Origin: Nocardioides sp. Root190
Lineage (GTDB): Bacteria; Actinomycetota; Actinomycetes; Propionibacteriales; Nocardioidaceae
NCBI RefSeq assembly: GCF_001428565.1
Contig: NZ_LMIA01000001.1
Span: 209,612 to 273,611 of the forward strand
Direction of reading: 5' to 3'
DNA: 64,000 bases
Shown one piece after another: positions 8,684 to 18,690 of this stretch. The position numbers and the translations under genes were made by a program. Below the pieces are notes generated by a model. The model was not told the DNA's origin. It ran no database searches and worked only from the letters and a program-made list of their open reading frames with translations. Numbering within the stretch: the first letter of the stretch is position 1; the number at the start of each line of letters is the position of its first letter.

Positions 8684-10929
8684 CACCGGACTCCTGCCAG
8701 TTGGGGTTCCTCCACCGGCAGGCCGGTCGAGCGGACGAGACGAGGGACGGTCAGCGACACCAGGTGTCCTGCGGCCAGCGCAAGGCCCACAGCCACGACC
8801 AGCGTGACGCTGAACTGGCGGAGTAGATCGAGTCCTGACAGCGACAGGGCCGAGTAGCCAGCGGCCGAGACTCCCGCTGCAATGAGGACGGAGCGCCCCA
8901 ATCGGGGGTCGGCAGTGCGACGCGCTTGCGTCAGCATCACCGCGAACTCGCAACCCACGGCGGCCGTGAGTGAGCCGAGAGCCACCGTGATCGGATTCAG
9001 CGCGACGCCGAACATCGCGACGAGGAGGAATCCCCATCCGGTGGCGAGCAATGCAGCAGCGACCGCGCGGGCGGCGTCACCCCTGCGACGCAACCCGAGG
9101 GCCAGCACCAGCCCCGCAGCAGCGACTCCGGCGAGATTTGCCCAGTGGCGGTCGGCCACCAGGATCTCGTAGCCGTCGGCGGCCAGCACGGGAATCCCGG
9201 TGACCCGAGCGGTGTAACCGTCGGGAGGGTCGGCGACCGCTTCGCGGATGGAGGCCACCGTCGACTGCTGGTCGCCCAGATCGTCGAGGTCGGACCCGAA
9301 GGCGATGAGAGCCCGGTCCTGCCCCACGGTGACGGCCGCACCCGTGATGTACGGCGGAAGGACCCTCATCGCTGCATCGATCTGTGACGCCGAAGGATTG
9401 GGGCCGAGGAAGCGGAGCAGGCCAGCCGGGCTGACCACCGGCTGCAGACGGTCGCCGTGCTCGCGCAGGACCTCCTGCTCGGTGCTGCGCAGCCAGGCGA
9501 GCGCTTCTGGAGTCAGCACGTCGTCACCGTCCAGAACGATGTCGAGCTCACCCGCGAAGCCCAACCGCTCCTGGACCGCCACCGCGTCGCCGTACCCGTC
9601 GACTCCGCTGAGCAGCGTCGTCGGGGACGTCTCCAGCTCGATCGAGGAGAGTGCCAGCCACCCGAGCAGCGCGGGAGCCGCAGCGAGGAGACCGAGCGCG
9701 ATCCGGGTCGGGGTCACCAGGCCCTCCATCCGGCTGCTCCCGCCATCGTCGGACGTCGCCGGAAGCGCGGAACTGTCTCCGGCTCGACCACCGGCACCCG
9801 AGCGGTACATCAACAGGGCGAGTCCGGTCGTTCCCGCGATCCCGATGACCATGGCCAGGCCGAGGTCCTGGACGAACTGGACAGGAGACGCCATCAGGCA
9901 GGCGAAGGCCGCAGCCGCAGCCGCAGCGACAGCGACGACGGTGCGGCGGTGCCCCCGCTGCGCGAGGTAGACCGGGTAGTAGCTGCCGATTCCCAGCACG
10001 AGTGGCAGGAACAGCACAGCGCCGAGCGAGAGCGGATCCCCTCGCCAACCGAACCAACCGAGGGTCAGAGCGACCGCGGCGGTCATCGGCATGAGTGGCA
10101 ACAACCGCTGGACCACGCTTCGGCGCCACCGCGACAGGACCAGGGCGCCACCGACGAGCACGATGGCTCCGACACCAACCCGAGGAAGCTCCGACCTGAC
10201 CTGGTCGGCGAGAGTGGTGCTGAGGACCGGGACGCCGGTGACTGTCGCCGCCTCGACCTCGAGCCCCTCCGCCTCGGCGACGACGCGATCGACCTCGTCC
10301 ACGAGTGCGTGGGCAGCGTCCTGGGAGAGTCCGTCGCGCGGCCGCACCAGAATGGCAACGGCATGCGCGTCGGGCACGAACTGACGCCACTGCGAGCGGG
10401 GGGAGCCGTCGGGGCCGTAGACGACGCTTCGCACGAAACCGTCGTTGCGGAGCGTGGGCAGGCCGGCCGGCATGCCCTGGACAAGTAGTGCGCCGTATCG
10501 CCGCTCGAAGCGCGCGAGCTCCTCGTCCCGACCGGCAGCCTTGAGCCCGTCCCGTCGACCGCTGACGCTGGCGAGGATGCCCTGCACCTGGATCGCAGTC
10601 TGGTTCAGGGTCGTCGCAGGCCCGTACACGACCGCAACATCGCGGAGGGACGAGAGCCGACCCTCCAGTGCCAGGAGTGCCGCAAGTCGCTCACCGGACA
10701 GCAGTCCGTTCGCCTCAGCCGACTCGAGCAGCACGACCACGGGATCGCCCCCGAAACTGTCGGCGACATCACGCAGGTCCTGGGCGCTCCGCCCGTCATC
10801 CGGGAGGAAGGCGGCGTAGTCGGTACTGACCGTCAGTCGGCTGACGCCGACCGCGGTGAGCGCGACCAGCCCCGCCCCCATCGCCAGGATGGCGACACGG
10901 ACAAGCCAGGTCCTGCGCGCCGACGTCAC
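8683..10929 (-). CDS. MMPL/RND-family membrane transport protein
   Basis: The 748-residue protein has the duplicated RND layout. The N-terminal half has one transmembrane helix (about 8-30), an extracytoplasmic domain and a helix cluster (about 250-380). The second half repeats this after about residue 410. It resembles MmpL-type lipid or hydrophobe transporters of actinobacteria, though shorter than mycobacterial MmpLs. It overlaps the last mce gene by four bases and the rotamase by one to three. Its place suggests it moves substrate between the Mce channel and the membrane, or exports a toxic intermediate; neither is proven. Confidence 0.82.
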   Translation of the reverse strand: MTSARRTWLVRVAILAMGAGLVALTAVGVSRLTVSTDYAAFLPDDGRSAQDLRDVADSFGGDPVVVLLESAEANGLLSGERLAALLALEGRLSSLRDVAVVYGPATTLNQTAIQVQGILASVSGRRDGLKAAGRDEELARFERRYGALLVQGMPAGLPTLRNDGFVRSVVYGPDGSPRSQWRQFVPDAHAVAILVRPRDGLSQDAAHALVDEVDRVVAEAEGLEVEAATVTGVPVLSTTLADQVRSELPRVGVGAIVLVGGALVLSRWRRSVVQRLLPLMPMTAAVALTLGWFGWRGDPLSLGAVLFLPLVLGIGSYYPVYLAQRGHRRTVVAVAAAAAAAFACLMASPVQFVQDLGLAMVIGIAGTTGLALLMYRSGAGGRAGDSSALPATSDDGGSSRMEGLVTPTRIALGLLAAAPALLGWLALSSIELETSPTTLLSGVDGYGDAVAVQERLGFAGELDIVLDGDDVLTPEALAWLRSTEQEVLREHGDRLQPVVSPAGLLRFLGPNPSASQIDAAMRVLPPYITGAAVTVGQDRALIAFGSDLDDLGDQQSTVASIREAVADPPDGYTARVTGIPVLAADGYEILVADRHWANLAGVAAAGLVLALGLRRRGDAARAVAAALLATGWGFLLVAMFGVALNPITVALGSLTAAVGCEFAVMLTQARRTADPRLGRSVLIAAGVSAAGYSALSLSGLDLLRQFSVTLVVAVGLALAAGHLVSLTVPRLVRSTGLPVEEPQLAGVR

Positions 10930-12227
10930 TTCGGCGCCTCCTCCACGCGCGGATAGGTGCCGTTGTAGGGCCCCGGGTTCAGCGCGCCACCGGGGGCGGG
11001 GTAGGAGTTCCGCTTGTCGAGGAACCCGACGTGCGTGTCGAACGGCAGGTTCTTCAGTGAGGTTTCGTTGAAGACGAGGAAGACCCGGAGGTAGCGACCG
11101 TTGGCGTCCTTGCTCGCCATCATCGCCGCCCAGTTCGTGAAGAAGGCGGTCAGGTCGCGGTTGTACGGCGCCATGTAACCCAGCATCGGGTTGACATCGG
11201 CCAGCGCGACACGGGCGTCAGGAACGACGTCCGAGATGTCGGAGGCGACCTCGTCGACGCGGCTGAGGGTCGCCGGTGCACGGTCGAGCGCGACGTCCAG
11301 TGAGGGCAGCAGGCCCTTGACGTCCTTGGTGACCGAGGGAAGGTTCTTCAGCGCGGCCGACAGACCGGGACCCGCTGCGCGGAGGTCCTTGGCGATCGGC
11401 GCAAGGGAGGTCGACAGGGTCTCGAGGTCTCCCGATGCAGCGCGCGCCGAGTCCAGCACACCCGGCAGCGCCTTGATCGTCGCCGCAAGATTCTTGTGGT
11501 TCCCCGCGGTGGCGGTCGTCAGCTTGTCGGCAGCCGTCACCAGGTCGACCACCTCTCCCTGCCGGTGGTCGAGGCTGCGGACGACGACGCCGAGCGACCG
11601 GGTCATGTCGTCGAGATCTTTCGACTGCGCCGCCAGCGCGTCGAGCACGTCGTACCCCTCATCACCGAGGTCGCCGAGTCCGTCCATGAGGGCCGCGACG
11701 TCGGCGCGACTCCCCTCGGTTCCCTCGCCGAGCGATCGCAGGGTGCGGCCCAGCGAGGCACGGGTCGGCTCGTCGAGACTGGTGAGCACGTCGTGCAGCT
11801 GCACCGGCTCGGCCACCGCCTTGGCGGACAGGCTGCCCCCGTCACGGATCTCGGCGCCGTCACCGTCGACGATCTCGATGTAAGTCTCCTCGACCATCGA
11901 CTTCGCGCGGAGATGGACGGTCGCGCCCTCGTGCAGCGGGATCACCTCGTCCTCGTCGAACTGGAGGGTGACCATCGCTGCGTTGTCCTCGACCTCGATC
12001 CCGCGGACCTTGCCGACCGGGACGCCGGCGACGCGGACATCGGAGTCGAACACGACGTTGTCACCATCGGCGATGGGTACGACGATCCGGTAGCCCTCGC
12101 TGGTGACGGCCGGGATCGAGCCACCCATGTTCACCCAGAGGTAGCCGAAGATCAGTGCACATCCGGCGACGAATCCGACCAGGACGCCGAGACGAAGGCG
12201 CGGCTCGAGGGCATGAGGGATTCTCAT
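10926..12227 (-). CDS. mceF: Mce family protein, sixth Mce gene (MceF position)
   Basis: The 433-residue protein has an N-terminal transmembrane anchor (about residues 13-34), an MCE domain (about 40-120, with DVRVAGVPVGKVRGIEV and the substrate-passage loop VHLRAKSMVEETYIEI) and a long helical C-terminal part. It ends in a conserved pattern seen in several siblings here (NSYPAPGGALNPGPYNGTYP). Mce subunits form a hexameric tube that carries hydrophobic molecules across the periplasm-like space. It is last of six, with a one-base overlap to the fifth gene and four bases to MMPL. Confidence 0.85.
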   Translation of the reverse strand: MRIPHALEPRLRLGVLVGFVAGCALIFGYLWVNMGGSIPAVTSEGYRIVVPIADGDNVVFDSDVRVAGVPVGKVRGIEVEDNAAMVTLQFDEDEVIPLHEGATVHLRAKSMVEETYIEIVDGDGAEIRDGGSLSAKAVAEPVQLHDVLTSLDEPTRASLGRTLRSLGEGTEGSRADVAALMDGLGDLGDEGYDVLDALAAQSKDLDDMTRSLGVVVRSLDHRQGEVVDLVTAADKLTTATAGNHKNLAATIKALPGVLDSARAASGDLETLSTSLAPIAKDLRAAGPGLSAALKNLPSVTKDVKGLLPSLDVALDRAPATLSRVDEVASDISDVVPDARVALADVNPMLGYMAPYNRDLTAFFTNWAAMMASKDANGRYLRVFLVFNETSLKNLPFDTHVGFLDKRNSYPAPGGALNPGPYNGTYPRVEEAPK

Positions 12228-13462
12228 CAGTCGACCTTTCCGACCACGAACGGCAGGGACTCGGCGCTCACCGAGGCCTGACCACGAAGGATGCCGCCGT
12301 TGGCGTCACCGAGGCTGAAGATGGAGGTGGTGTTGTAGACGAAGGCGGAGATGTCCTGCCGGTAGTCGGCGACCATCTTCGTCAGGTAGTCCAGACGCGG
12401 GGTGACCACAGCTGCCTCTTCGAGCGCAGCGTCGTACCGCGGGATCACGGGCCGCAGGTCGGCCAGGACGGGCCGTGCCTCCCGGGCGACCGGGGTCGCC
12501 ACCTGGGCGGTCTCGTCGAGGGTCTCGGCGAGCTTGGCGAGTCGAGCCAGTGCCGTCGGGAGCGTCTCCGACGCGCCCTTGACCGCCTCGAGCGTCGGGT
12601 CCAGCTGCTGGCTCAACCGGGTGACGTTCCCGGTTGCCCCCTTGAGCTCGGAGACGAACCCGGGGAGGGTCGCAAGCGACCGGGTGAGCTCGTCGTCCCG
12701 GGCGCTGATCACGCTGAGCGTATCGGCGAGCGAGGTGGTGATGCGCGCCAGGCGCGCCTCGTCCCCACCGGTGGCGCCGGCGACCTTGGACAGTGCCGAG
12801 ACCAGGAGCCGGATCTGCTTGCGGCGCCCGTCGAGGGCGTCCACGACGGGCTGGAGGTCCGCCAGGACGTCGTCGGTCGCGTCCAGCCCCGGGCCGAGGT
12901 GCTTGGGTGCGTTGGCGAGGGCAACGTCGGTCTCCTGCAGGATCGATGCCAGTCCGGACCGGGCGTCCTCGTCGAGGTTCTGCACCACGCGGTCGACCTG
13001 GACCGGGCTCGCGGTCTGCTCGAGCGCGATGACGTCGCCCTCTTCGAGCTTCCCCGCGTCCTGCGAGCCCTGGCTCATCTCGACGTACATGTCGTTGAGG
13101 GGTGTCTTGGCCCGCAGCACGAGCTGGGTGTCCTTGTAGACGGTGTGCCCCGGCTCGAGGGAGAGCGTCAGGCGGGCGAGGCCGTTGTCCGTGACCTCTG
13201 CCTCAGTGATCGACCCCACGGTCACGCCCGCGATCCGGACCTCCTGACCGTTGCTCGGACTGATGCCGGGCGTCTCGGCGAAGTCAGCCTGAAACTCGAA
13301 CTTCTCCTGCCAGGGCCAGTCGTAGCGCTGGTTGATGAGCACGACGCTGGTGGTGAAGGTACCCAGCGCGAAGAGGGCGACCAGTGCCGTCACGTCGCGA
13401 CCGAGTCCGGGAACGGTCCTGGTGCGCTCCCAGGCACGCTGGATCTTGTGCTTGCTGATCAT
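12227..13462 (-). CDS. mceE: Mce family protein, fifth Mce gene (MceE position)
   Basis: The 411-residue protein has a membrane anchor (about residues 25-45), an MCE domain containing GQEVRIAGVTVGSITEAEV and LRAKTPLNDMYVEM, and a helical C-terminal domain. In many mycobacterial operons the fifth Mce protein is a lipoprotein. Here I see no lipobox cysteine, so it is anchored by a helix. It overlaps its neighbours on both sides by one base, giving strict translational coupling. Confidence 0.85.
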   Translation of the reverse strand: MISKHKIQRAWERTRTVPGLGRDVTALVALFALGTFTTSVVLINQRYDWPWQEKFEFQADFAETPGISPSNGQEVRIAGVTVGSITEAEVTDNGLARLTLSLEPGHTVYKDTQLVLRAKTPLNDMYVEMSQGSQDAGKLEEGDVIALEQTASPVQVDRVVQNLDEDARSGLASILQETDVALANAPKHLGPGLDATDDVLADLQPVVDALDGRRKQIRLLVSALSKVAGATGGDEARLARITTSLADTLSVISARDDELTRSLATLPGFVSELKGATGNVTRLSQQLDPTLEAVKGASETLPTALARLAKLAETLDETAQVATPVAREARPVLADLRPVIPRYDAALEEAAVVTPRLDYLTKMVADYRQDISAFVYNTTSIFSLGDANGGILRGQASVSAESLPFVVGKVD

Positions 13463-14778
13463 CAGCGACTCCCAACAGGACGAAGAAGCAGGTCGAAGAG
13501 GTCGACGAAGCTGATCGGCAGGCCGGTGACCGTGCCGGGGCCCGCCCCGGGCTGGAAGTGCAGGGTCGAACCGTTGCGGTCGGTCATGTTGCCCGACGCG
13601 CTGCCACCGGCTGCCATGTAGCCGAGCTCCTTGTAGAAGGGCGTGTCGTTGCCGTTGCCCTCGTAGAGGGTTCCCTCACGCCCCTTCCAGGGCGACAGGA
13701 CCATGTCGGTGATGGTGCCGTTGAGCCGTTCGAGCGGACGTCCGTCGAGGTCGTCGAGCACAGCGTTGGCCTTGGCCGACATCGGCACGAGCCCCTGGAC
13801 GACCGGGCGCAGGTCCTGCAGCGTCGGCACCAGCTCACGCATCAGGGGTCGCGCGGACCGCAGCGCAGGCTCGAGCTCTGCCAGTGCCCCGTCGAGCTCC
13901 TTCACCACGGGGCGCGCGGTCTCCGACACCTCGCGCACCCTGGCGAGCGAGGTGTCGAGGGCATCGAGCCCCTCCCTCGCGGTACGGAGAGTGTCGGGAA
14001 GGTCCGCGACGGCGTCGCGGAGCGCAGGTCCGTTGCGGCCGATCACTGTCCCGGTGTCGCCGAGTCCCGCCAGGGCGCGGTCCAGCGTGCCGTCATTCTT
14101 GGTCATCGCCCGCGCGGTGGACTCGAGACCGGAGACGAGGACGGCCAGGTCACGATCCGGGTTCTCGCCCCGGAGTGCCTTGAGCACACCGGTGGTGCCC
14201 TCCAGCGATTCCGGAGCATCGCCGAGAAGTTCCTTCAGCTCCTTGCGTGTCGGCTCGTCGAGCGTCGCGCGGGAGTTGGAGATCGTGCCTCGCATGCTGG
14301 TCCGCACGTCCGGCTGCAGCGCCTCGAGGACGCGGTCCAGCTCCACCGGGATCGACGTCCGAGCCAGCGGGATGGTGCCCGAGAACTTCTCGGGGTCACC
14401 GCCCGGCTTGAGCTCGACGTAGTAGTTGCCACCCAGCAGCGTCGCCGGGCGGATGGCCGCGGAGGGGTCGCTGCGCAACTTCGCTGCAGTCCCGCCGTCG
14501 AGCCTCATCTCCACGATCGCCATGTCGTCAGCGGTCGGCTCGACGCTGGTGACGACGCCGACGGCGACGCCTGAGACCTTGACCTTCGTGACGAACGGGC
14601 GCAGTCGGTAGTCAGCGGAGAACTCGGCGCTGACCAGCTCCGTCCCGGGCGTCAGGTACGTCGCGATCTTCTGCTTCTGGAACAGGGCGATGCCGACCAG
14701 GAGCACCAGGACGATCGACACCGCCCCGATGCGCACCGGATCTGCCCGCTCCAGCCGGGCGAGGACACGAGTCACCAT
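13462..14778 (-). CDS. mceD: Mce family protein, fourth Mce gene (MceD position)
   Basis: The 438-residue protein has an anchor helix (about residues 17-35), an MCE domain (KVSGVAVGVVTSVEPTADD; TLLGGNYYVELKPGG) and the long alpha-helical C-terminal region typical of actinobacterial Mce proteins. It starts two bases after the stop of the third mce gene and overlaps the fifth by one base. It is a predicted subunit of the hexameric hydrophobic tunnel. Confidence 0.85.
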   Translation of the reverse strand: MVTRVLARLERADPVRIGAVSIVLVLLVGIALFQKQKIATYLTPGTELVSAEFSADYRLRPFVTKVKVSGVAVGVVTSVEPTADDMAIVEMRLDGGTAAKLRSDPSAAIRPATLLGGNYYVELKPGGDPEKFSGTIPLARTSIPVELDRVLEALQPDVRTSMRGTISNSRATLDEPTRKELKELLGDAPESLEGTTGVLKALRGENPDRDLAVLVSGLESTARAMTKNDGTLDRALAGLGDTGTVIGRNGPALRDAVADLPDTLRTAREGLDALDTSLARVREVSETARPVVKELDGALAELEPALRSARPLMRELVPTLQDLRPVVQGLVPMSAKANAVLDDLDGRPLERLNGTITDMVLSPWKGREGTLYEGNGNDTPFYKELGYMAAGGSASGNMTDRNGSTLHFQPGAGPGTVTGLPISFVDLFDLLLRPVGSR

Positions 14779-14780
14779 GA

Positions 14781-16034
14781 TCAGTTACCTCCGAGGATGC
14801 CGGGGGCGCTGTCGTTCTGCGCCTGCCCCGGGGCGGGATAGGGGTTGCGGTGGGTGAACGGATCACGGATCGGCAGAATGCCGGTGACCGACTCCGGGCG
14901 GATCACGAAGCCCAGGCGGAGGTAGTGCCCGAACTTGTCGCTGTTGCCGTTCGCCGAGTGCCAGTAGTCGAAGAACTGGGAGATGTCCGCCGCGTAGGGG
15001 CCCATGTACCCGGCGAGGATCTCCGCATAGTCGAAGGTGGACTCCAGTCGCTGGGCGAGCGGAGATGCGTCTCCGGCCGCCGACGAGAGGTCCGCCAGGG
15101 CAGGCTCGGCGAGATCCGCGACGTCAGGGACCTTGGCCAGCGGCGCCTTGCCGTCCCGCAGCACCGCCCGCAATGCCGGCGTCGCCTTGCCCAGCGCAGC
15201 CGTGCCGGGCTCGAGCGACCGGGCTGCGGCCTCGAGGTCCACAAGCGGCTGCTCGAGCGCGGCGAGTCCCTCATCCGCAGCCTTCAGCGCATCCGGAGCC
15301 TTGTCGAGAGTCTCGCTGATGACACGACCGTCGTCGGTGTTCACAGCGTCGAGGGTCGTCCCCATCTTGCCCAGCAGCGAGTCGATCTGGTCCTCGCGGC
15401 CGCGGAACCGGGACGCGAGAGCGGAGGTGGACTGCAGGAGCCCGGCGAGGTCGGCACGCTGGCTCGCCGTCGCCTCCGAGATAGATCCCAGGTCACCCAG
15501 GATCTCCGGCGCATGGGCGAGGAAGGCTGCGAGGTCGTCGCTCTTGCCCTCGACGCCGCCGCCCACCTCACGCAGGGTGCTGGCGAGGCCGTCGCGGGTC
15601 GGCTTGTCCAGCACCGACAGCAGTTCGTCGAGCTGCGAGGCGGGAACGGTCTGGGCCTGGGTGAGCTCACCACCCTTCAGCTCACCCGCGTCCCCGTGTC
15701 CACGGTTCAGCTCGACGAAGTTCTGTCCGAGACCGGACCGGGCCCAGACCGCCGCACTCGCGTCGGCGTACACCTCCGAGTCACCGGTGAGCTGCAGCCG
15801 GACGACAGCCTGCTCGCCTTCGAGCTCGATCGAGTCGACCCGACCCACGCGGATGCTGGCTTCACGAACGTCGTCGCCCTCGCGCAGGCCACCGACGTCG
15901 TCGAAGCGGGCCGTGACGTACTCACGGCTCGAGCCCGGCAGTCCCGAGCTGGCGAAGATCGCTGCGTAGAGCGACACGACCAGCAGGACGATCACGGCCA
16001 CAGCTGCGAACAGGGGCTTGGTGCGGGCGTTCAT
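14781..16034 (-). CDS. mceC: Mce family protein, third Mce gene (MceC position)
   Basis: The 417-residue protein has an anchor helix (about residues 8-28), an MCE domain (EASIRVGRVDSIELEGEQAVV; ARSGLGQNFVELNRG) and a helical tail ending in a proline-rich stretch (HRNPYPAPGQAQ). That end resembles those of the first and sixth Mce proteins here and is a family signature. ATG at 16034 overlaps the second mce gene by four bases. Confidence 0.85.
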   Translation of the reverse strand: MNARTKPLFAAVAVIVLLVVSLYAAIFASSGLPGSSREYVTARFDDVGGLREGDDVREASIRVGRVDSIELEGEQAVVRLQLTGDSEVYADASAAVWARSGLGQNFVELNRGHGDAGELKGGELTQAQTVPASQLDELLSVLDKPTRDGLASTLREVGGGVEGKSDDLAAFLAHAPEILGDLGSISEATASQRADLAGLLQSTSALASRFRGREDQIDSLLGKMGTTLDAVNTDDGRVISETLDKAPDALKAADEGLAALEQPLVDLEAAARSLEPGTAALGKATPALRAVLRDGKAPLAKVPDVADLAEPALADLSSAAGDASPLAQRLESTFDYAEILAGYMGPYAADISQFFDYWHSANGNSDKFGHYLRLGFVIRPESVTGILPIRDPFTHRNPYPAPGQAQNDSAPGILGGN

Positions 16035-17464
16035 CGAGCGCCTCCGACGAGGTAGGTGACCATGTCCTGCTCCTGGCGAGCCGTGAGACCGGTGACGTTG
16101 ACGGGGTCGGCCACGCCTGCGGCGCTCCGTCCGGACTTGCCGCCGCCGAGGAGGCCGCTCAGGCCGCTGACGAGGCCATCAGTGAGGTCACCGATGCCCG
16201 ACAGGTTCCCGAGCAGACCGCCGTTGAGCAGGCCGTCGAGGGGGTTGGTCGACTTGGGGGTCCGGCCCTGCTTCGTCGGCGTCGTCGCCTTGGGCTTGGG
16301 AAGCAGGCCCGTGATCGGATCGGTGTTGACGATCTCGAGGGAGCGGAAGTAGTTGGAGAGCCCGTCCTTGTTGTTGGTGGTGAGCGCCCAGAACTTCGCG
16401 AAGTCGAGAACGTTCCTCAGGTTCGAGATGAGCTTGGTGCCCAACGGCTCGAGACCCCGGGCAGCGCCGAGCACGTCCGGCGACGACTTGTTGAGCGACT
16501 GCGCCAGCGGACCAGCCGCCTTCAGCAATGTCCTGGCCCGCTGCAACACCGGCTCGAGGTCGGCCATGGCTGGCTCGCCGACTGCGGCGAAGGCGGAGAG
16601 CTCCTTGGACAGCTCGATGAGCACGTCGGTGGTGGGCCGCAGGTTCGCCAACGTCGGAGTGGTCGCCGCCGCAGCTCCCCGCAAGGCCTTGAGGGTGCTC
16701 TGTCCTGAGCTGAGCGTGCCGGGGAGTGCCACGAGGGTCGCGTCCAGCTCGGCCTGCTTGGCAGCGGTGCTGCTCAGGAGACCGTCGGTCGCGTCGAGGA
16801 GCCGGTCGAGCTTCTTGCCGTTCTCGGTCCCGACGGCGGAGACGACGGGCTGGAGCTCGGTGACCATCTCGGCGAGGACCTTGCGCTGCCCGTCGAGCAC
16901 CTTGACCAGCTTGTCGGTGTCCTGGAGGGCGGGCTTGAGAGCCTTGATGGCGCCGTCGACCTTGTCGCCTCGCCCGGACATGCCGTTCCCGACACTCGTC
17001 AGGAGTGCCGCCAGAGCCTGCCCGGTCGGCTCGTCGAGGGCATTGAGGACCTGGTCGATGTCCACGGCGCTCGACGTGTTCTCGACCGGGATGCTTCCGC
17101 CAGATGCCAGGACCGGGGCGTCGGGCGTGCCTCGGTCAAGCTCCACGAACCGCTCACCCAGCAGGCTGAGAGGGCGGATGGTGGCCTGTGCATCGTCGTG
17201 CAGCGGGAGTGCGGAGTCGTCGAGGCTCATGCCGACGAGGGCCTTGCCGTCGCGGACCTCGATCGACTCGACCTTGCCCACGGTCACGCCGGAGACCTTG
17301 ACGTCGTTGCCCTCGATGAGGGGGCTGGCGCTGGCGAACGTCGCCCACACGTCAGGCTCCTCGTCGCCGGTCATCGCTCGGTATCCGGTGATGCTGGTGG
17401 CAACCAGCATCACCGCGGCTCCGACGAGCAACAGGCGTTGCGGCTTGCGGATCGGTGAGGTCAT
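16031..17464 (-). CDS. mceB: Mce family protein, second Mce gene (MceB position), with long C-terminal tail
   Basis: At 477 residues this is the longest Mce subunit here. After the anchor helix (about residues 10-28) and MCE domain (KVSGVTVGKVESIEVRDGKA; PLSLLGERFVELDRG), it carries an extra C-terminal tail rich in lysine, threonine, glycine and leucine (about residues 380-460), probably exposed and flexible. Overlaps of four bases tie it to both neighbours. The tail could contact the cell envelope; no function is assigned. Confidence 0.84.
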   Translation of the reverse strand: MTSPIRKPQRLLLVGAAVMLVATSITGYRAMTGDEEPDVWATFASASPLIEGNDVKVSGVTVGKVESIEVRDGKALVGMSLDDSALPLHDDAQATIRPLSLLGERFVELDRGTPDAPVLASGGSIPVENTSSAVDIDQVLNALDEPTGQALAALLTSVGNGMSGRGDKVDGAIKALKPALQDTDKLVKVLDGQRKVLAEMVTELQPVVSAVGTENGKKLDRLLDATDGLLSSTAAKQAELDATLVALPGTLSSGQSTLKALRGAAAATTPTLANLRPTTDVLIELSKELSAFAAVGEPAMADLEPVLQRARTLLKAAGPLAQSLNKSSPDVLGAARGLEPLGTKLISNLRNVLDFAKFWALTTNNKDGLSNYFRSLEIVNTDPITGLLPKPKATTPTKQGRTPKSTNPLDGLLNGGLLGNLSGIGDLTDGLVSGLSGLLGGGKSGRSAAGVADPVNVTGLTARQEQDMVTYLVGGAR

Positions 17465-18687
17465 CGCAGCGCGCTCCCGTTTGCATCAGTCCACGGCTGC
17501 TTCTCGTTCTGTCCCGGCAGTCGGTGGTGTTGGTTGGTCACTCCGGGCGGCATGATGCCCGGGTTGATGTTCAGGCTGGTCGCGCCGAACTGGATGAACG
17601 CACGGAGGTAGTGACCGTTGCTGTCGTAGTTGCCAGCAGCGCTGCCCCAGTTGGAGAGCCATCCGACGAGCTCCGGCGTGTAGGGCCTCACGAAGTCGAG
17701 AGCGGGCGCGAGCGAGACGAGCGCGTCCTCGGCCTGCGGCAGCACGGAGTGAGTGCTGTCGAGCAGTCCAGGAGTGATGCGGAGCAGCGGTGCGAGCGAC
17801 TCGAGGGTCGGTCGCAGCTGAGCAGCGACCGGTCGGAGGTCGGTGAGAACCGGCGCCAGCTCGCGGGCGACGCCCGGGAGACGGGACGCAGCGGGCTTCA
17901 GGTCGTCCAGCAGCGGCTGGGCGACGTCGACGGTTCCGGGGACGCTGTCCAGCGTCTTCCGCGCCTGACTCAGGGTCGACGGGAGCTCGACCAGGGCGCG
18001 ACCCAGCTCCTCCTGTCGGGTCGAGACCGCTTCCACGCCAGCGCTGAAGCCGTCGATCGCCCCGCGGACGTCCTCGTCGCGCTGCGCGACGATCTCAGCC
18101 ATGTCGGCGGTCCGCGTGACCAGCTTGCGGATCGCGGCGCCGTCGTCACCGACGGCGCTGAGGACCTGTCCCAGTGCCTCGAGCGACGGACCGGCCGCAG
18201 CCAGCGTCTGCTGCAGGTCGCTCTCGCTACCTTCGAAGCTGGCGTCGAGGCGGACGATGAGTCCGTTGAGCTGCTTGCGTGTGTCCGCGTCGAGAGCCGC
18301 GAGGACCTGGTCGAGCTCGACGCGATCGGTCGCTCCCTTGATCACCGCGCCGTCAGGGAGCTCGGCAGCCTTGTCGTCGCCCGGGGAGAGGTCGAGGATG
18401 CGCTCGCCGAGCAGCGCCTTCCAGGATATCTTGGCAGACGTGCCGTCGTGCAACGGAGCAAAGTCGTCCGAGACCGTGACCGTGACGACGGCCTTGCCGT
18501 CACGGACCTTGAGCTCGCTCACCTTGCCAGCGTCGAAGCCGTCGATCTTGACGGGTGAGCCCGGCACCAGGTTCGTGGCGGACGGCAGGACGACGTCGAC
18601 GGTGTAGTCGTCGTTCGCCTTTGCGGTACCGGCGATCGCGACGGCCAGTGCGGCCGCCGCTCCACCGGCGATGAGCTTCTTGCGCAC
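17461..18687 (-). CDS. mceA: Mce family protein, first Mce gene (MceA position)
   Basis: The 408-residue protein starts with GTG and has a short basic and hydrophobic N-terminus (MRKKLIAGGAAAALAVAIAG followed by TAKAN) that could be an anchor or a cleaved signal peptide. The MCE domain includes GSPVKIDGFDAGKVSEL and ISWKALLGERILDL. The C-terminal region ends with NQHHRLPGQNEKQPW. Its N-terminal hydrophobic segment is weaker than in its siblings. It starts three bases after the ATPase gene and overlaps the second mce gene by four bases. Confidence 0.84.
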   Translation of the reverse strand: MRKKLIAGGAAAALAVAIAGTAKANDDYTVDVVLPSATNLVPGSPVKIDGFDAGKVSELKVRDGKAVVTVTVSDDFAPLHDGTSAKISWKALLGERILDLSPGDDKAAELPDGAVIKGATDRVELDQVLAALDADTRKQLNGLIVRLDASFEGSESDLQQTLAAAGPSLEALGQVLSAVGDDGAAIRKLVTRTADMAEIVAQRDEDVRGAIDGFSAGVEAVSTRQEELGRALVELPSTLSQARKTLDSVPGTVDVAQPLLDDLKPAASRLPGVARELAPVLTDLRPVAAQLRPTLESLAPLLRITPGLLDSTHSVLPQAEDALVSLAPALDFVRPYTPELVGWLSNWGSAAGNYDSNGHYLRAFIQFGATSLNINPGIMPPGVTNQHHRLPGQNEKQPWTDANGSALR

Positions 18688-18690
18688 GCC

